From NCBI GenBank assembly GCA_046091665.1, contig JBJTCD010000085.1, positions 1 through 38,946 on the forward strand: a stretch of DNA of 38,946 nt, written 5' to 3'. Made by a program: the position numbers and the translations under genes. The notes beneath the pieces are model-generated. The model searched no databases. It was given only the letters and a program-made list of their open reading frames with translations, and had not been told where the DNA came from. Positions 31,857-38,946 of the stretch are shown here, piece by piece (positions within the stretch are counted from its first letter, which is position 1; each line of letters opens with the position of its first letter). This DNA is from CAIUPE01 sp046091665 (lineage in GTDB: Bacteria; Pseudomonadota; Alphaproteobacteria; Rhizobiales; Beijerinckiaceae).

Positions 31857-33464
31857 TTCAACCGCTTCAACCACCGCGCCGGAACGCACATGTTGATGCG
31901 CAAGATTCATTTCTGTCGCATACCAGCGATCACCATCAAGTGCGGGGTCAACAACACTGCGAAGCGATGCAAGGGCCGCCTTTGAGCCCTTGCCAATCGG
32001 ATGATCTTTCGCAATCGGCTCAATGAGCGAGAGCGCTTGGCCTGCCATCAAAATTTCCATCGCAACGATATATTCGACATTGCTGACGATGGTGCGCGCC
32101 TTGCGGGCGCACCATGTCGAATTCGACACGTGGTCTTCTGCATTGCTCTTGCCCGGAATCGAATCCACTGAGCCGGGCATGGAGAGCGTGCGGTTTTCCA
32201 TCACCAGCGCCGACATCGAGCACTGCACAGTCGCAAAGCCCGTGTTCAAACCTTTTTTACCCGCAAGCAAATTGCGTGGCAGACCATAGCTCATCGTCGG
32301 ATCGATCAAACGCGCGAGACGACGCTCGGAGATGGAACCCAAATCCGCGATCGCAATTGAAACAAGATCCATCGCTTGCGCCACATATTGGCCGTGGAAA
32401 TGGCCGCCGGAAATGACAACATAAGTGCCGTCACCATTTTCGAAAATGAGAGGATTATCGGTGGCCGAATTGATTTCGGTCGAAATGATTTTTGTAGCGT
32501 AGTCGAGCGCTTCGAGCGCGGGACCATGCACCTGCGGCGTGCAACGGAGCGAATAGACGTCCTGCACACGCGGCGGCGGCGCTTTGCCAGCGGCGCGCGC
32601 TTCATCAGGATAAAGCGTTTCACGCGCATCAGCCGAGCAGCGCTTCGAGCCTTCGGTGATCTTGCGGATGTTCGATGCGATCTTGCGCTGGCCTTCATGC
32701 GGACGGGCTTTGTGCACACGCGGATCAAAGGCTGCGAGTTCGCCACGCATCGCTTCGAGCGAGAGACACATGCCGATATCCGCAGCTTTGCGAATGCGCT
32801 TCGCATCATAAATCGCAAGCACAGCAATCGCGAGCGAGACGGTCGAGCCGTTGATCAAAGCGGAGGCATCTTTTGCATGCAGCGTGAAATCAGGTTCAAG
32901 CCCTGCTTTCTTGATTGCATCGCGCGCGGGCAGACGCTTGCCTTTGTATATGATTTCCGCTTCCGGAAATCCACACAAAGCGCCCGACATATGAGCGAGC
33001 GGCGCGAGATCGCCCGATGCGCCGACGGAACCTTTTGCGGGAATGACCGGGATGAGACCCTTGTTCAAAAAGTCCAGCAAACGATCAACGACTTCCACAC
33101 GCGGGCCGGAATAATTCGATGCAAATGCATTGGCACGCAGCAACATCGTGGCGCGCACAACATCTTCATCAAGCGGTTCGCCGATACCCGTCGCATGGGC
33201 GTAAATCGATTTTGTCTGATAGGCAGCCATATCCGACATCAACACGCGCTGATCTTTGAAAAGGCCGACGCCTGTGTTGAAGGAATACATCAATGGCGCG
33301 TTGTCGTTCATCCACTCTTTGTCGATGAAGGCACGCGTTGCAGCAATACGCTCACGCGCTTTCGGCGACAAAGCCGCCTTCTCATAACGGCCATTGGCGG
33401 AGGGGCGCGCCACACGCACCACACCATCGATTGTCAGTTTTGCGCCATCAATCGTGACCGTCAT
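31833..33464 (-). CDS. Aromatic amino acid ammonia-lyase, probably histidine ammonia-lyase
   Basis: A 543-residue MIO-dependent lyase. The prosthetic group forms from Ala149-Ser150-Gly151 in GSVGASGDLAPLAH; the catalytic Tyr60 lies in 'LMYSFNTGVG'. His90 (in 'YAHATGIGEPL') and the glutamate in 'SALVMENRTL' match positions that favour histidine as substrate in characterised HALs, so trans-urocanate plus ammonia are the likely products. Length is slightly above the usual 505-515. No hutU, hutI, hutG or hutC is adjacent, which is unusual for a hut enzyme, so tyrosine or another substrate remains possible. AGGAG lies seven bases before the ATG, and a hairpin spans the stop. Confidence 0.82.
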   Translation of the reverse strand: MTVTIDGAKLTIDGVVRVARPSANGRYEKAALSPKARERIAATRAFIDKEWMNDNAPLMYSFNTGVGLFKDQRVLMSDMAAYQTKSIYAHATGIGEPLDEDVVRATMLLRANAFASNYSGPRVEVVDRLLDFLNKGLIPVIPAKGSVGASGDLAPLAHMSGALCGFPEAEIIYKGKRLPARDAIKKAGLEPDFTLHAKDASALINGSTVSLAIAVLAIYDAKRIRKAADIGMCLSLEAMRGELAAFDPRVHKARPHEGQRKIASNIRKITEGSKRCSADARETLYPDEARAAGKAPPPRVQDVYSLRCTPQVHGPALEALDYATKIISTEINSATDNPLIFENGDGTYVVISGGHFHGQYVAQAMDLVSIAIADLGSISERRLARLIDPTMSYGLPRNLLAGKKGLNTGFATVQCSMSALVMENRTLSMPGSVDSIPGKSNAEDHVSNSTWCARKARTIVSNVEYIVAMEILMAGQALSLIEPIAKDHPIGKGSKAALASLRSVVDPALDGDRWYATEMNLAHQHVRSGAVVEAVEASVGKLD

Positions 33465-33527
33465 AATCTACTCCTGTCGAAAACAAATTTATCAGCTAAC
33501 GGCGTCGCCACGCTTTAATCGTCGATC

Positions 33528-34082
33528 TTACTTCGCCTCGCGGCGTCGCAGGAAGGCTTCTGCAATATCACCTGCAGCATCCTCAAGAGTGATATAGCGA
33601 TCATCGAGATTGCGGTAGGCCTGAATGATCGTCTGCCAGAGAACTTCATCGGCTTTGATTTTGATCAAGCCGTTTTTCGCGGCGAGACGATAAAGCCGCT
33701 TGGCCCCCGCTTCGCGCGTGAGACCGCCCTCGGCAATCACCCGGTCAATCCGGTCCCGCTCCGCCTCGAGTGCTGCGGCATTTGAATCGCGGCTCGCGGG
33801 CAAGGGAATGATAAGGCTCGCTGCAAGCGCTTCTGCCGTCACTGTCACCGCCCGGAAGGGTTCAACCGGCTCGGACGCCATTTGTTCGACCGCCGGAGGT
33901 TTAGGCGTTGTCGATGCCGCGCCGCCCCGCATCAGGGTCTTGTTTTCGGATTTCGCTACCTGTGTCGACGCCGCATCGGACGCCTCGGCGGCCGTAATCC
34001 CGCTCCCCTGTGGCGAGGGCGAGAACCCTTGGCATGCAGCCACGGCAAAGGTGACAACGAAAATCGGCAGAATTCGACGCAT
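33528..34082 (-). CDS. Hypothetical lipoprotein
   Basis: A 184-residue protein of unknown function. The N-terminus MRRILPIFVVTFAVAAC has a positively charged start, a hydrophobic core and a lipobox with Cys17, so it is predicted to be lipidated and anchored in the outer or inner membrane facing the periplasm. Residues 18-85 are low in complexity and rich in Ala, Ser, Thr and Pro (a probable linker). Residues 100-184 are helical and charged, containing 'EAERDRIDRVIAEGGLTREAGAKRLYRLAAKNGLIKI'. GGAGG lies seven bases before the ATG. It lies 63 bases upstream of the ammonia-lyase on the same strand, but a functional link is not evident. Confidence 0.75.
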   Translation of the reverse strand: MRRILPIFVVTFAVAACQGFSPSPQGSGITAAEASDAASTQVAKSENKTLMRGGAASTTPKPPAVEQMASEPVEPFRAVTVTAEALAASLIIPLPASRDSNAAALEAERDRIDRVIAEGGLTREAGAKRLYRLAAKNGLIKIKADEVLWQTIIQAYRNLDDRYITLEDAAGDIAEAFLRRREAK

Positions 34083-34262
34083 AACTCACCCTCCAACCGC
34101 ATTTTTTCAAAAAGGCGTCCCAGCAGAACGGCTAGCACTATCTCTTTTTGGCATGAAACTCGCTCTAACGCTGCCACGTTGTGACAATGACCCGCTTAAT
34201 TTTTTGTTTCGGGAGCCGTCTTCTCCCCCAAGATTGGCACGAAACGAAATAATGGACCCGCT
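34083..34262. other. Divergent intergenic region
   Basis: These 180 bases separate the divergently read lipoprotein gene and the small hypothetical gene. No promoter matched a consensus well enough to call, and no inverted repeat of note was seen. Confidence 0.4.
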
Positions 34263-34604
34263 ATGAGCGCAGAAATCATCAATCTTGCGAGCCTGAGAGC
34301 GGATCGTCGTCGTGAAACCGATCAACGCGAAGAAGCATTCTTGCGTCAGGAAGTGGCGGGCTTCAACGAATCACTCCAGAGCGCCTTTGAGCGCCATCGC
34401 CTTAATCTCCCGATGATGGCGACCTTGTTGATTGCCAAAGCCGTGGACGCCTTGGAGGATGATCAACCCATCGCGCGCACCGAACCGGCCGAATTTGAGG
34501 CGGCCGCATCGATTTTGCGCGCCATTGTCAAAGCCCGCACCACGGCCCGCGCGAAAGCCGCAGCGGATGCTGTGCGCGTCTTCAACATGCCGAATGGTGC
34601 CTGA
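34263..34604 (+). CDS. Small hypothetical protein
   Basis: A 113-residue, mostly helical, charged cytosolic protein starting MSAEIINLASLRADRRRETDQREEAFL. A middle segment 'RHRLNLPMMATLLIAKAVDALEDDQP' and an Ala/Arg-rich C-terminal helix are visible; there is no signal peptide, membrane segment or metal motif. I do not recognise a family. The ribosome binding site is weak (GGACCC). Codon use resembles the neighbours, and its stop directly abuts the stop of the convergent flavoprotein gene without overlap, supporting that it is a real gene. Confidence 0.6.
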   Translation: MSAEIINLASLRADRRRETDQREEAFLRQEVAGFNESLQSAFERHRLNLPMMATLLIAKAVDALEDDQPIARTEPAEFEAAASILRAIVKARTTARAKAAADAVRVFNMPNGA

Positions 34605-35846
34605 TTATAAACTGCGCGCGTGAAGCCAAGCGATGATTCCACGCGCTGCTGTGACGGCTGTAGAAAAACAAGCCTGCAACAAATAGCCGCCCGTGGGCGC
34701 ATCCCAATCAATCATCTCACCGGCAACGAAAACGCCCGGCATTTTTTTGATCATTAGATTTCGATCGACTTCATCACGTGCAACACCGCCTGCGGATGAA
34801 ATTGCGCGATCCAAACCCTGCACCTCGCGGACAGTGATTGTGCAAGCCTTGATCGCCCGCGCAAGATCTTCCGCTTGATCGGGAAGTTTCTCACCTCGTA
34901 GCAAAAAAGATTCACGCACCAAAGCGATGGATAAAGGATCAAGCCCCGCCGCCGATGAGAGAAAAGTCGAAAGACTCTTTTTTCCACGCGGCTTTTTAAG
35001 ACGCGCGATCATTTCTGACTCTGAGATGTCACGCCGCAAATCAAGCACGAGTGTCGCTGAACCGGTGCGCTTAATAGCCTCACGCAAAGCAGGACCAAGC
35101 GCATAAAGCGCGCCACCCTCAAGCCCGTAATGGGCGATCATCGCTTCGCCATGCGCGTGATGCTCTCCGCATGAAATGATTAAACGCTTGATCGGCTGCC
35201 CAGCAAAGCGCGAGATAAAATATTCGGACCATGGTACCTTCACGCCGACATTTGAGGCTGTTAACGGCGTCACCGCGATGTCTTTATCGCGCAACAGATT
35301 CTGCCATGCACCCGTTGCGCCCAATCTCGGCCAAGACGCGCCGCCAAGCGCCAACAAAACGGCATCGGATTTTACAAGAACATCACCTTTATCGAGCGCA
35401 TGAAAGTGCAACGCGCCTTGATCAGTAAAGCCCTTCCACTCGTGGCGCATAAAAAATTTGACACCTTGCGTTTCCAAGCGCCGTAACCATGCACGCAACA
35501 AGGGAGACGCTTTAAAACTTTTTGGAAAGATACGACCGCTTGAACCGATAAAGCTCGCTTCACCGAGATCATCGCACCACGCGCGTAATTCATCAGGCGA
35601 GAACGCATGAATAAATGGCGCAAGAAACTCTTTTGCCTCGCCATAACGCGTGACAAATTGATCGAAAGTTTCCGAATGTGTGAGATTAAGACCGCCACGT
35701 CCGGCCATCAAAAATTTTCGCCCCGGCATCGGCATCTGATCATAAACAGATACAGAATAGCCTTGGAGCGAAAGCTGCTCGGCCGCCATCAACCCCGCAG
35801 GGCCGGCACCGATAATCGCAAGGGAAGGTGGAGGAGTTTTCATCAT
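34605..35846 (-). CDS. HI0933-type NAD(P)/FAD-dependent oxidoreductase
   Basis: A flavoprotein of about 413 residues. The dinucleotide fold 'LAIIGAGPAGLMAAEQLSLQGYSVSVYDQ' starts within the first ten residues, followed by 'PGRKFLMAGRGGLNLTHSE', the signature of the HI0933/BaiN family, and by 'LALGGASWPRLGATG' in the middle and 'AGEMIDWDAPTGGYLLQACFSTAVTAARG' at the end, which closes the FAD site. Substrate unknown; some relatives reduce double bonds in steroids or other ring compounds. The ATG pair at 35846/35843 is chosen since homology begins at once; upstream codons lack similarity and lie before the ribosome binding site. Confidence 0.9.
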   Translation of the reverse strand: MMKTPPPSLAIIGAGPAGLMAAEQLSLQGYSVSVYDQMPMPGRKFLMAGRGGLNLTHSETFDQFVTRYGEAKEFLAPFIHAFSPDELRAWCDDLGEASFIGSSGRIFPKSFKASPLLRAWLRRLETQGVKFFMRHEWKGFTDQGALHFHALDKGDVLVKSDAVLLALGGASWPRLGATGAWQNLLRDKDIAVTPLTASNVGVKVPWSEYFISRFAGQPIKRLIISCGEHHAHGEAMIAHYGLEGGALYALGPALREAIKRTGSATLVLDLRRDISESEMIARLKKPRGKKSLSTFLSSAAGLDPLSIALVRESFLLRGEKLPDQAEDLARAIKACTITVREVQGLDRAISSAGGVARDEVDRNLMIKKMPGVFVAGEMIDWDAPTGGYLLQACFSTAVTAARGIIAWLHARSL

Positions 35847-35894
35847 GAAAGGCACCAAACCACAAATTGGTCTGATACACAAAAACATGGCACA

Positions 35895-35923
35895 CAAAAA
35901 AGAGGCGGGATGAACCCGCCTCT
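35895..35923 (-). terminator. Rho-independent terminator of cspA
   Basis: On the minus strand a 9-bp perfect stem AGAGGCGGG / CCCGCCTCT with a 5-base loop is followed by TTTTTT. It lies 23 bases after the cspA stop and insulates cspA from the flavoprotein gene. Confidence 0.9.
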
Positions 35924-35945
35924 TCTTATCAATATCGATCTTTGC

Positions 35946-36149
35946 TCACCCGATCTTCAAATTTTCCGCTGACTGGCGTCCGCGATTTTCAACAAGTTCA
36001 AACCCGACTTTCTGCCCTTCATTAAGACCTGAAAGCCCGGCCCGCTCAACCGCGCTGATATGGACAAAGACATCCTTGCCGCCATTTTCGGGTTGGATGA
36101 ATCCATAACCCTTTTCCGAGTTAAACCATTTGACGGTGCCTTGTTGCAT
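35946..36149 (-). CDS. cspA: Cold shock protein (CspA family)
   Basis: A 67-residue single-stranded nucleic-acid-binding protein of the cold-shock domain family that acts as an RNA chaperone. It starts MQQGTVKWFNSEKGYGFIQPENGG; RNP1 (KGYGFI, 13-18) and RNP2 (VFVHI, 27-31) are present. Whether it is cold-induced or constitutive cannot be told from the protein. AAGGAGAAGG precedes the ATG, a strong terminator follows, and the gene is preceded by a 307-base non-coding region that could include a long structured leader. Confidence 0.96.
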   Translation of the reverse strand: MQQGTVKWFNSEKGYGFIQPENGGKDVFVHISAVERAGLSGLNEGQKVGFELVENRGRQSAENLKIG

Positions 36150-36456
36150 CGCCTTCTCCTTCGCATCTTTAAGACAAAACAGATCAACCCCATGAAAAGA
36201 CGATCATGAGATCACCCCACAACGAAATTCAGGGATTGCCGAAAGACGCTGACGCCGAGAGCGCGACCGCAGGCGGTAAGCCGAATCACTATTGCTGGGG
36301 ACAGACATAAAACACCGCATCGAAAAGGCAAGGCAGACGGAGGATTGCGGATCGGTAGAGGGCCGGACCAGCTCATCGAACACAGCCGCCGCTTGCAGAA
36401 AACGCGTCATTCCTTCATATCGCCGGGATCATATTTTCTGCTCATGGCTTTGCTCG
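36150..36456. other. 307-base region between cspA and the ABC-F gene
   Basis: This stretch lies between two divergent genes and holds no convincing gene; open frames across it on both strands are short or lack similarity. It should include the cspA promoter and leader (minus) and the ABC-F promoter (plus). GC-rich segments around 36240-36400 may be structured, but I could not match them to tmRNA, SRP RNA, RNase P RNA or 6S RNA. Confidence 0.4.
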
Positions 36457-38274
36457 GTGTCACCGCCCCTTCTCTTTCTCAAAGACATTCACCTGACATT
36501 TGGTGGCACGCCGCTGCTTGAAGGTGCGGATCTTGCCATTGGTGAAGGCGAGCGACTGTGCCTTGTCGGTCGTAACGGTTCCGGCAAATCGACTTTGTTA
36601 AAAATCGCGGCCGGCATGATTGATGCCGATCACGGCGAGCGTTTCATTCAACCGGGCGCGACATGGCGCTATCTGCCGCAAGAGCCTGACCTCTCCGCAT
36701 TCACATCGACTCTCGCTTATGTAGAAGCAGGATTATCGCCGGGTGATGATCCCTATCGTGCGCGTTATCTGCTCGAAGCCTTGGGACTGACAGGCGATGA
36801 AGAACCTAGAACGCTTTCGGGCGGCGAAGCGCGGCGCGCGGCACTCGCGCGCGTGTTGGCTCCAGAACCTGACATTCTGATGCTGGATGAGCCGACCAAT
36901 CATCTTGATCTTCCGGCGATCGAATGGCTCGAAAGCGAATTGAAGAGCCTTAAATCAGCGCTCGTATTGATCAGCCATGATCGACGTTTTTTACAAAATC
37001 TGTCTCGCGCGACGTTGTGGCTTGATCGCGGTGTCACACGTCGCCTTGAAAAAGGCTTTGGTGAATTTGAAGCCTGGCGCGATGTCATTTTTGAAGAAGA
37101 AGAACGCGAGCGGCATAAGCTTGATCGCCAAATTGTACGCGAAGAACATTGGGTCCGTTATGGTGTAACTGCGAGACGAAAACGCAATGTGCGTCGTATG
37201 GCCGAGCTGGCAGCGCTCAGGCAAAAACGAAAGGACGCGCGCGGGCCGCAAGGCGGCGTGAAACTAGATTTAACCGAAGCAGAGACTTCCGGCACGCTTG
37301 TCATTGAAGCGGAAAAAATCTCGTTGAGCTTTGGCGACAAAAAGATCGTCAAGGATTTTTCGACGCGCATCTTGCGGGGTGATCGCATCGGCCTTGTGGG
37401 TGCAAATGGTGCTGGCAAAACGACATTGCTTAATCTTTTAACCGGCAAACTCACGCCCGATGAAGGCCGCGTGAGGCTCGGTACCAATCTCGCAATGACA
37501 ACACTTGAACAAAAGCGCGATTCACTTGATCCAGCGCAATCGCTTGCGGACACGCTTTCGGGCGGCGCGGGTGATCGCATTGTTGTGAATGGCGAAAATC
37601 GTCATGTCGTTTCCTATATGAAAGATTTTCTTTTCTCACCCGAACAAGCGCGCACGCCGGTTGGCACTTTGTCTGGCGGTGAACGCGCGCGGCTTTTACT
37701 CGCGCTAGCACTTGCAAATCCCTCCAATCTTCTTGTGCTTGATGAACCCACCAATGATCTTGATCTTGAAACGCTTGATCTCTTGGAAGAGATGCTCGGC
37801 GATTATCAGGGCACTTTGATTGTGGTGAGCCATGATCGTGATTTTCTTGATCGCGTTGCGACCGCTGTCATCATTGCCGAGGGGAACGGCGGGTGGCTTG
37901 ATTATGCAGGCGGCTATTCCGATATGGTGGCGCAACGCGGACGCGGCGTTGATGCGCGGGCATCAAATCCAAGCCCTGCATCACAAAAGCCGCGCGAAAT
38001 AAATAAAGACCGCGATGAAAACGCTTCGACAGCGAAACGAAAATTGTCTTTCAATGAAAAGCGCTTGCTTGAAACTTTGCCTGAACGCATCGATGCGCTT
38101 GGGCGCGATATTGAAAAACTAAAAGCGGTACTTGCCGATCCCGAACTTTATAAGCGTGACCGCGCGCGCTTTGACAAAGCGAGCGAACTCTTAACCCGCG
38201 CGGAAGACGAACGGCAGAAAAGTGAAACGCAATGGCTTGAGCTTGAAATGCTGCGTGAGGAGCTTGAATCCTAA
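36457..38274 (+). CDS. ABC-F family ATPase (Uup-like)
   Basis: A 605-residue soluble protein with two ABC ATPase domains and no membrane segment, characteristic of ABC-F translation factors acting on the ribosome. Domain 1 has Walker A GRNGSGKST (38-46), signature LSGGEARR and Walker B LMLDEPTNHLD; domain 2 has GANGAGKTT, LSGGERARLL and LVLDEPTNDLD. A charged linker (about 220-280) separates them, and the last 80 residues form a Uup-like coiled coil ('LLETLPERIDALGRDIEKLKAVL'). The GTG at 36457 (MSPPLLFLKDIHLTF) fits the family start; the frame is open 165 bases upstream without homology. Its stop overlaps the convergent amidohydrolase stop. Confidence 0.93.
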   Translation: MSPPLLFLKDIHLTFGGTPLLEGADLAIGEGERLCLVGRNGSGKSTLLKIAAGMIDADHGERFIQPGATWRYLPQEPDLSAFTSTLAYVEAGLSPGDDPYRARYLLEALGLTGDEEPRTLSGGEARRAALARVLAPEPDILMLDEPTNHLDLPAIEWLESELKSLKSALVLISHDRRFLQNLSRATLWLDRGVTRRLEKGFGEFEAWRDVIFEEEERERHKLDRQIVREEHWVRYGVTARRKRNVRRMAELAALRQKRKDARGPQGGVKLDLTEAETSGTLVIEAEKISLSFGDKKIVKDFSTRILRGDRIGLVGANGAGKTTLLNLLTGKLTPDEGRVRLGTNLAMTTLEQKRDSLDPAQSLADTLSGGAGDRIVVNGENRHVVSYMKDFLFSPEQARTPVGTLSGGERARLLLALALANPSNLLVLDEPTNDLDLETLDLLEEMLGDYQGTLIVVSHDRDFLDRVATAVIIAEGNGGWLDYAGGYSDMVAQRGRGVDARASNPSPASQKPREINKDRDENASTAKRKLSFNEKRLLETLPERIDALGRDIEKLKAVLADPELYKRDRARFDKASELLTRAEDERQKSETQWLELEMLREELES

Positions 38275-38946
38275 CGCGCCAATCTTGTCTCAACCAAATC
38301 AGCCCAGTAAGACACGCCATGCGGAATAGCGGCATCATTGAAATCATAATCAGGATGATGAAGCCCGGCCGACGTGCCATTGCCAATAAAAATGAAACAT
38401 CCCGGCCGCTCATCAAGCATATAAGAAAAATCTTCAGCACCCATCATTGGCGCAATAACCTGATTGACGCGGTCTTCCCCTGCCGTGCGGCGCGCGGAGT
38501 CGATCGCGTAAGTGGTTTCACGGTCATGATTGCGCGTGACCGGATAGCCGCGCACATAATCAAGATGGATCGAAGCGCCGTGAAGCGCCGCAAAGGATGA
38601 AATCATTTCGCGCACGCGTTGTTCGACATGATCTTGAATAGCTGGATTGAAGGTTCTGACGGTCCCGCGCAGCGAAGCCTTTTGCGGCAAGACATTAAAT
38701 GCATCACCGGCATGAAATGTTGTGACCGATAAAACCGCGCTTTCAAGTGGATCAACATTGCGTGACACGATGCTTTGCAACATGGTAACCAATTGCGAAC
38801 CGATCAAAACCGTATCAATGGCAAGATGCGGCATCGCGGCGTGAGCACCGCGCCCTTCAATGCGAATTTCAAATTTATCTGCCGCTGCCATAATCGGCCC
38901 GGGGCGCGTGCCAAATTGTCCAACCGGCATGCCCGGTAAATTATGC
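38271..38946 (-). CDS. M20 family amidohydrolase, C-terminal part (5' end outside window)
   Basis: The visible 224 residues form the C-terminal part of a hippurate hydrolase/IAA-amino acid hydrolase-like M20D peptidase. 'HNLPGMPVGQFGTRPGPIMAAAD' is the typical entry into the lid domain, 'GRGAHAAMPHLAIDTVLIGSQLVTMLQSIVSRNVDP' is the dimerisation segment, and 'MMGAEDFSYMLDERPGCFIFIGNG' with 'LHHPDYDFND' gives the last metal ligand (His). It would cleave N-acyl amino acids; the exact substrate is unknown. The frame is open to the window edge, so the start and catalytic N-terminus are not visible. It overlaps the ABC-F stop by four bases. Confidence 0.9.
   Translation of the reverse strand, partial: HNLPGMPVGQFGTRPGPIMAAADKFEIRIEGRGAHAAMPHLAIDTVLIGSQLVTMLQSIVSRNVDPLESAVLSVTTFHAGDAFNVLPQKASLRGTVRTFNPAIQDHVEQRVREMISSFAALHGASIHLDYVRGYPVTRNHDRETTYAIDSARRTAGEDRVNQVIAPMMGAEDFSYMLDERPGCFIFIGNGTSAGLHHPDYDFNDAAIPHGVSYWADLVETRLAR

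Noticed and set aside
32376..33518. A 380-codon plus-strand open frame opposite the ammonia-lyase gene.
   Set aside because: It mirrors codon structure of the lyase gene, has an atypical composition (many Arg, His, Cys) and no recognisable domain.
36204..36410. A 68-codon minus-strand open frame upstream of cspA.
   Set aside because: No ribosome binding site, no similarity and unusual Ser/Arg-rich composition; more likely leader or promoter DNA.

Overview
The window looks like chromosomal DNA of an alphaproteobacterium, most likely a member of the Hyphomicrobiales (Rhizobiales). The evidence is the ispH-thrB-rnhA gene order with the kinase-fold (ThrB) homoserine kinase, an Hsp20 gene next to a DUF1150 gene, an imuA-imuB-dnaE2 SOS cassette carrying the direct-repeat LexA box typical of alphaproteobacteria, a CIRCE-controlled groESL operon, and short palindromic repeats of a style common in rhizobial genomes. 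No phage, transposase, CRISPR, tRNA or rRNA gene was seen. The genome assignment is inference from gene content and order.

Layout. 1-2359 (minus): a partial DUF937-like gene, a MATE transporter and a HAD hydrolase. 2448-6276 (plus): ispH, thrB, rnhA, a GNAT acetyltransferase and an EamA-type permease, tightly packed and partly overlapping. 6335-8589: heat-shock promoter, CIRCE, groES, groEL and terminator. 8590-8873: a nest of palindromic repeats. 8837-13229 (minus): a glycosyltransferase and LpxH-like phosphoesterase pair, an SDR oxidoreductase, and msrQ-msrP, with msrP split by a frameshift. 13297-14223 (minus): a sugar kinase. 14352-15842 (plus): hsp20, a DUF1150 gene, and infC with a probable AUU start. 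16032-21631 (plus): LexA-controlled imuA, imuB and dnaE2. 21644-26891 (minus): a full urease cluster, ureD-ureAB-ureC-ureE-ureF-ureG, with a fused gamma/beta subunit and a UreE with an extreme histidine tail. 27096-31713 (plus): a copper ATPase, an allantoate amidohydrolase-like enzyme and a TerC-family membrane protein. 31833-34082 (minus): a histidine ammonia-lyase-like enzyme and a lipoprotein. 34263-38946: a small unknown gene, a HI0933-type flavoprotein, cspA, an ABC-F ATPase and a partial M20 amidohydrolase.

How the genes work together. Three stress modules are readable from both genes and sites: groESL (CIRCE plus a heat-shock-like promoter), hsp20 (a heat-shock-like promoter and a structured leader), and the SOS mutasome (LexA box). 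MsrPQ repairs oxidised periplasmic methionine. Urease, the allantoate amidohydrolase-like enzyme, the ammonia-lyase and the terminal amidohydrolase all release ammonia from organic nitrogen, so 21.6-33.5 kb reads as a nitrogen-scavenging neighbourhood; this is inference, as no shared regulator is visible.

Most of the window is conserved housekeeping and stress content, and I found no convincing undescribed multi-gene system. The least expected signals are at the DNA level. One is a small family of palindromic repeats whose stems change in a compensatory way and which sit exactly at gene 3' ends, twice abutting a TAG stop codon and once encoding the C-terminal tail of an enzyme. The others are a partial duplication of the groEL end, the msrP frameshift, and the AUU start of infC.
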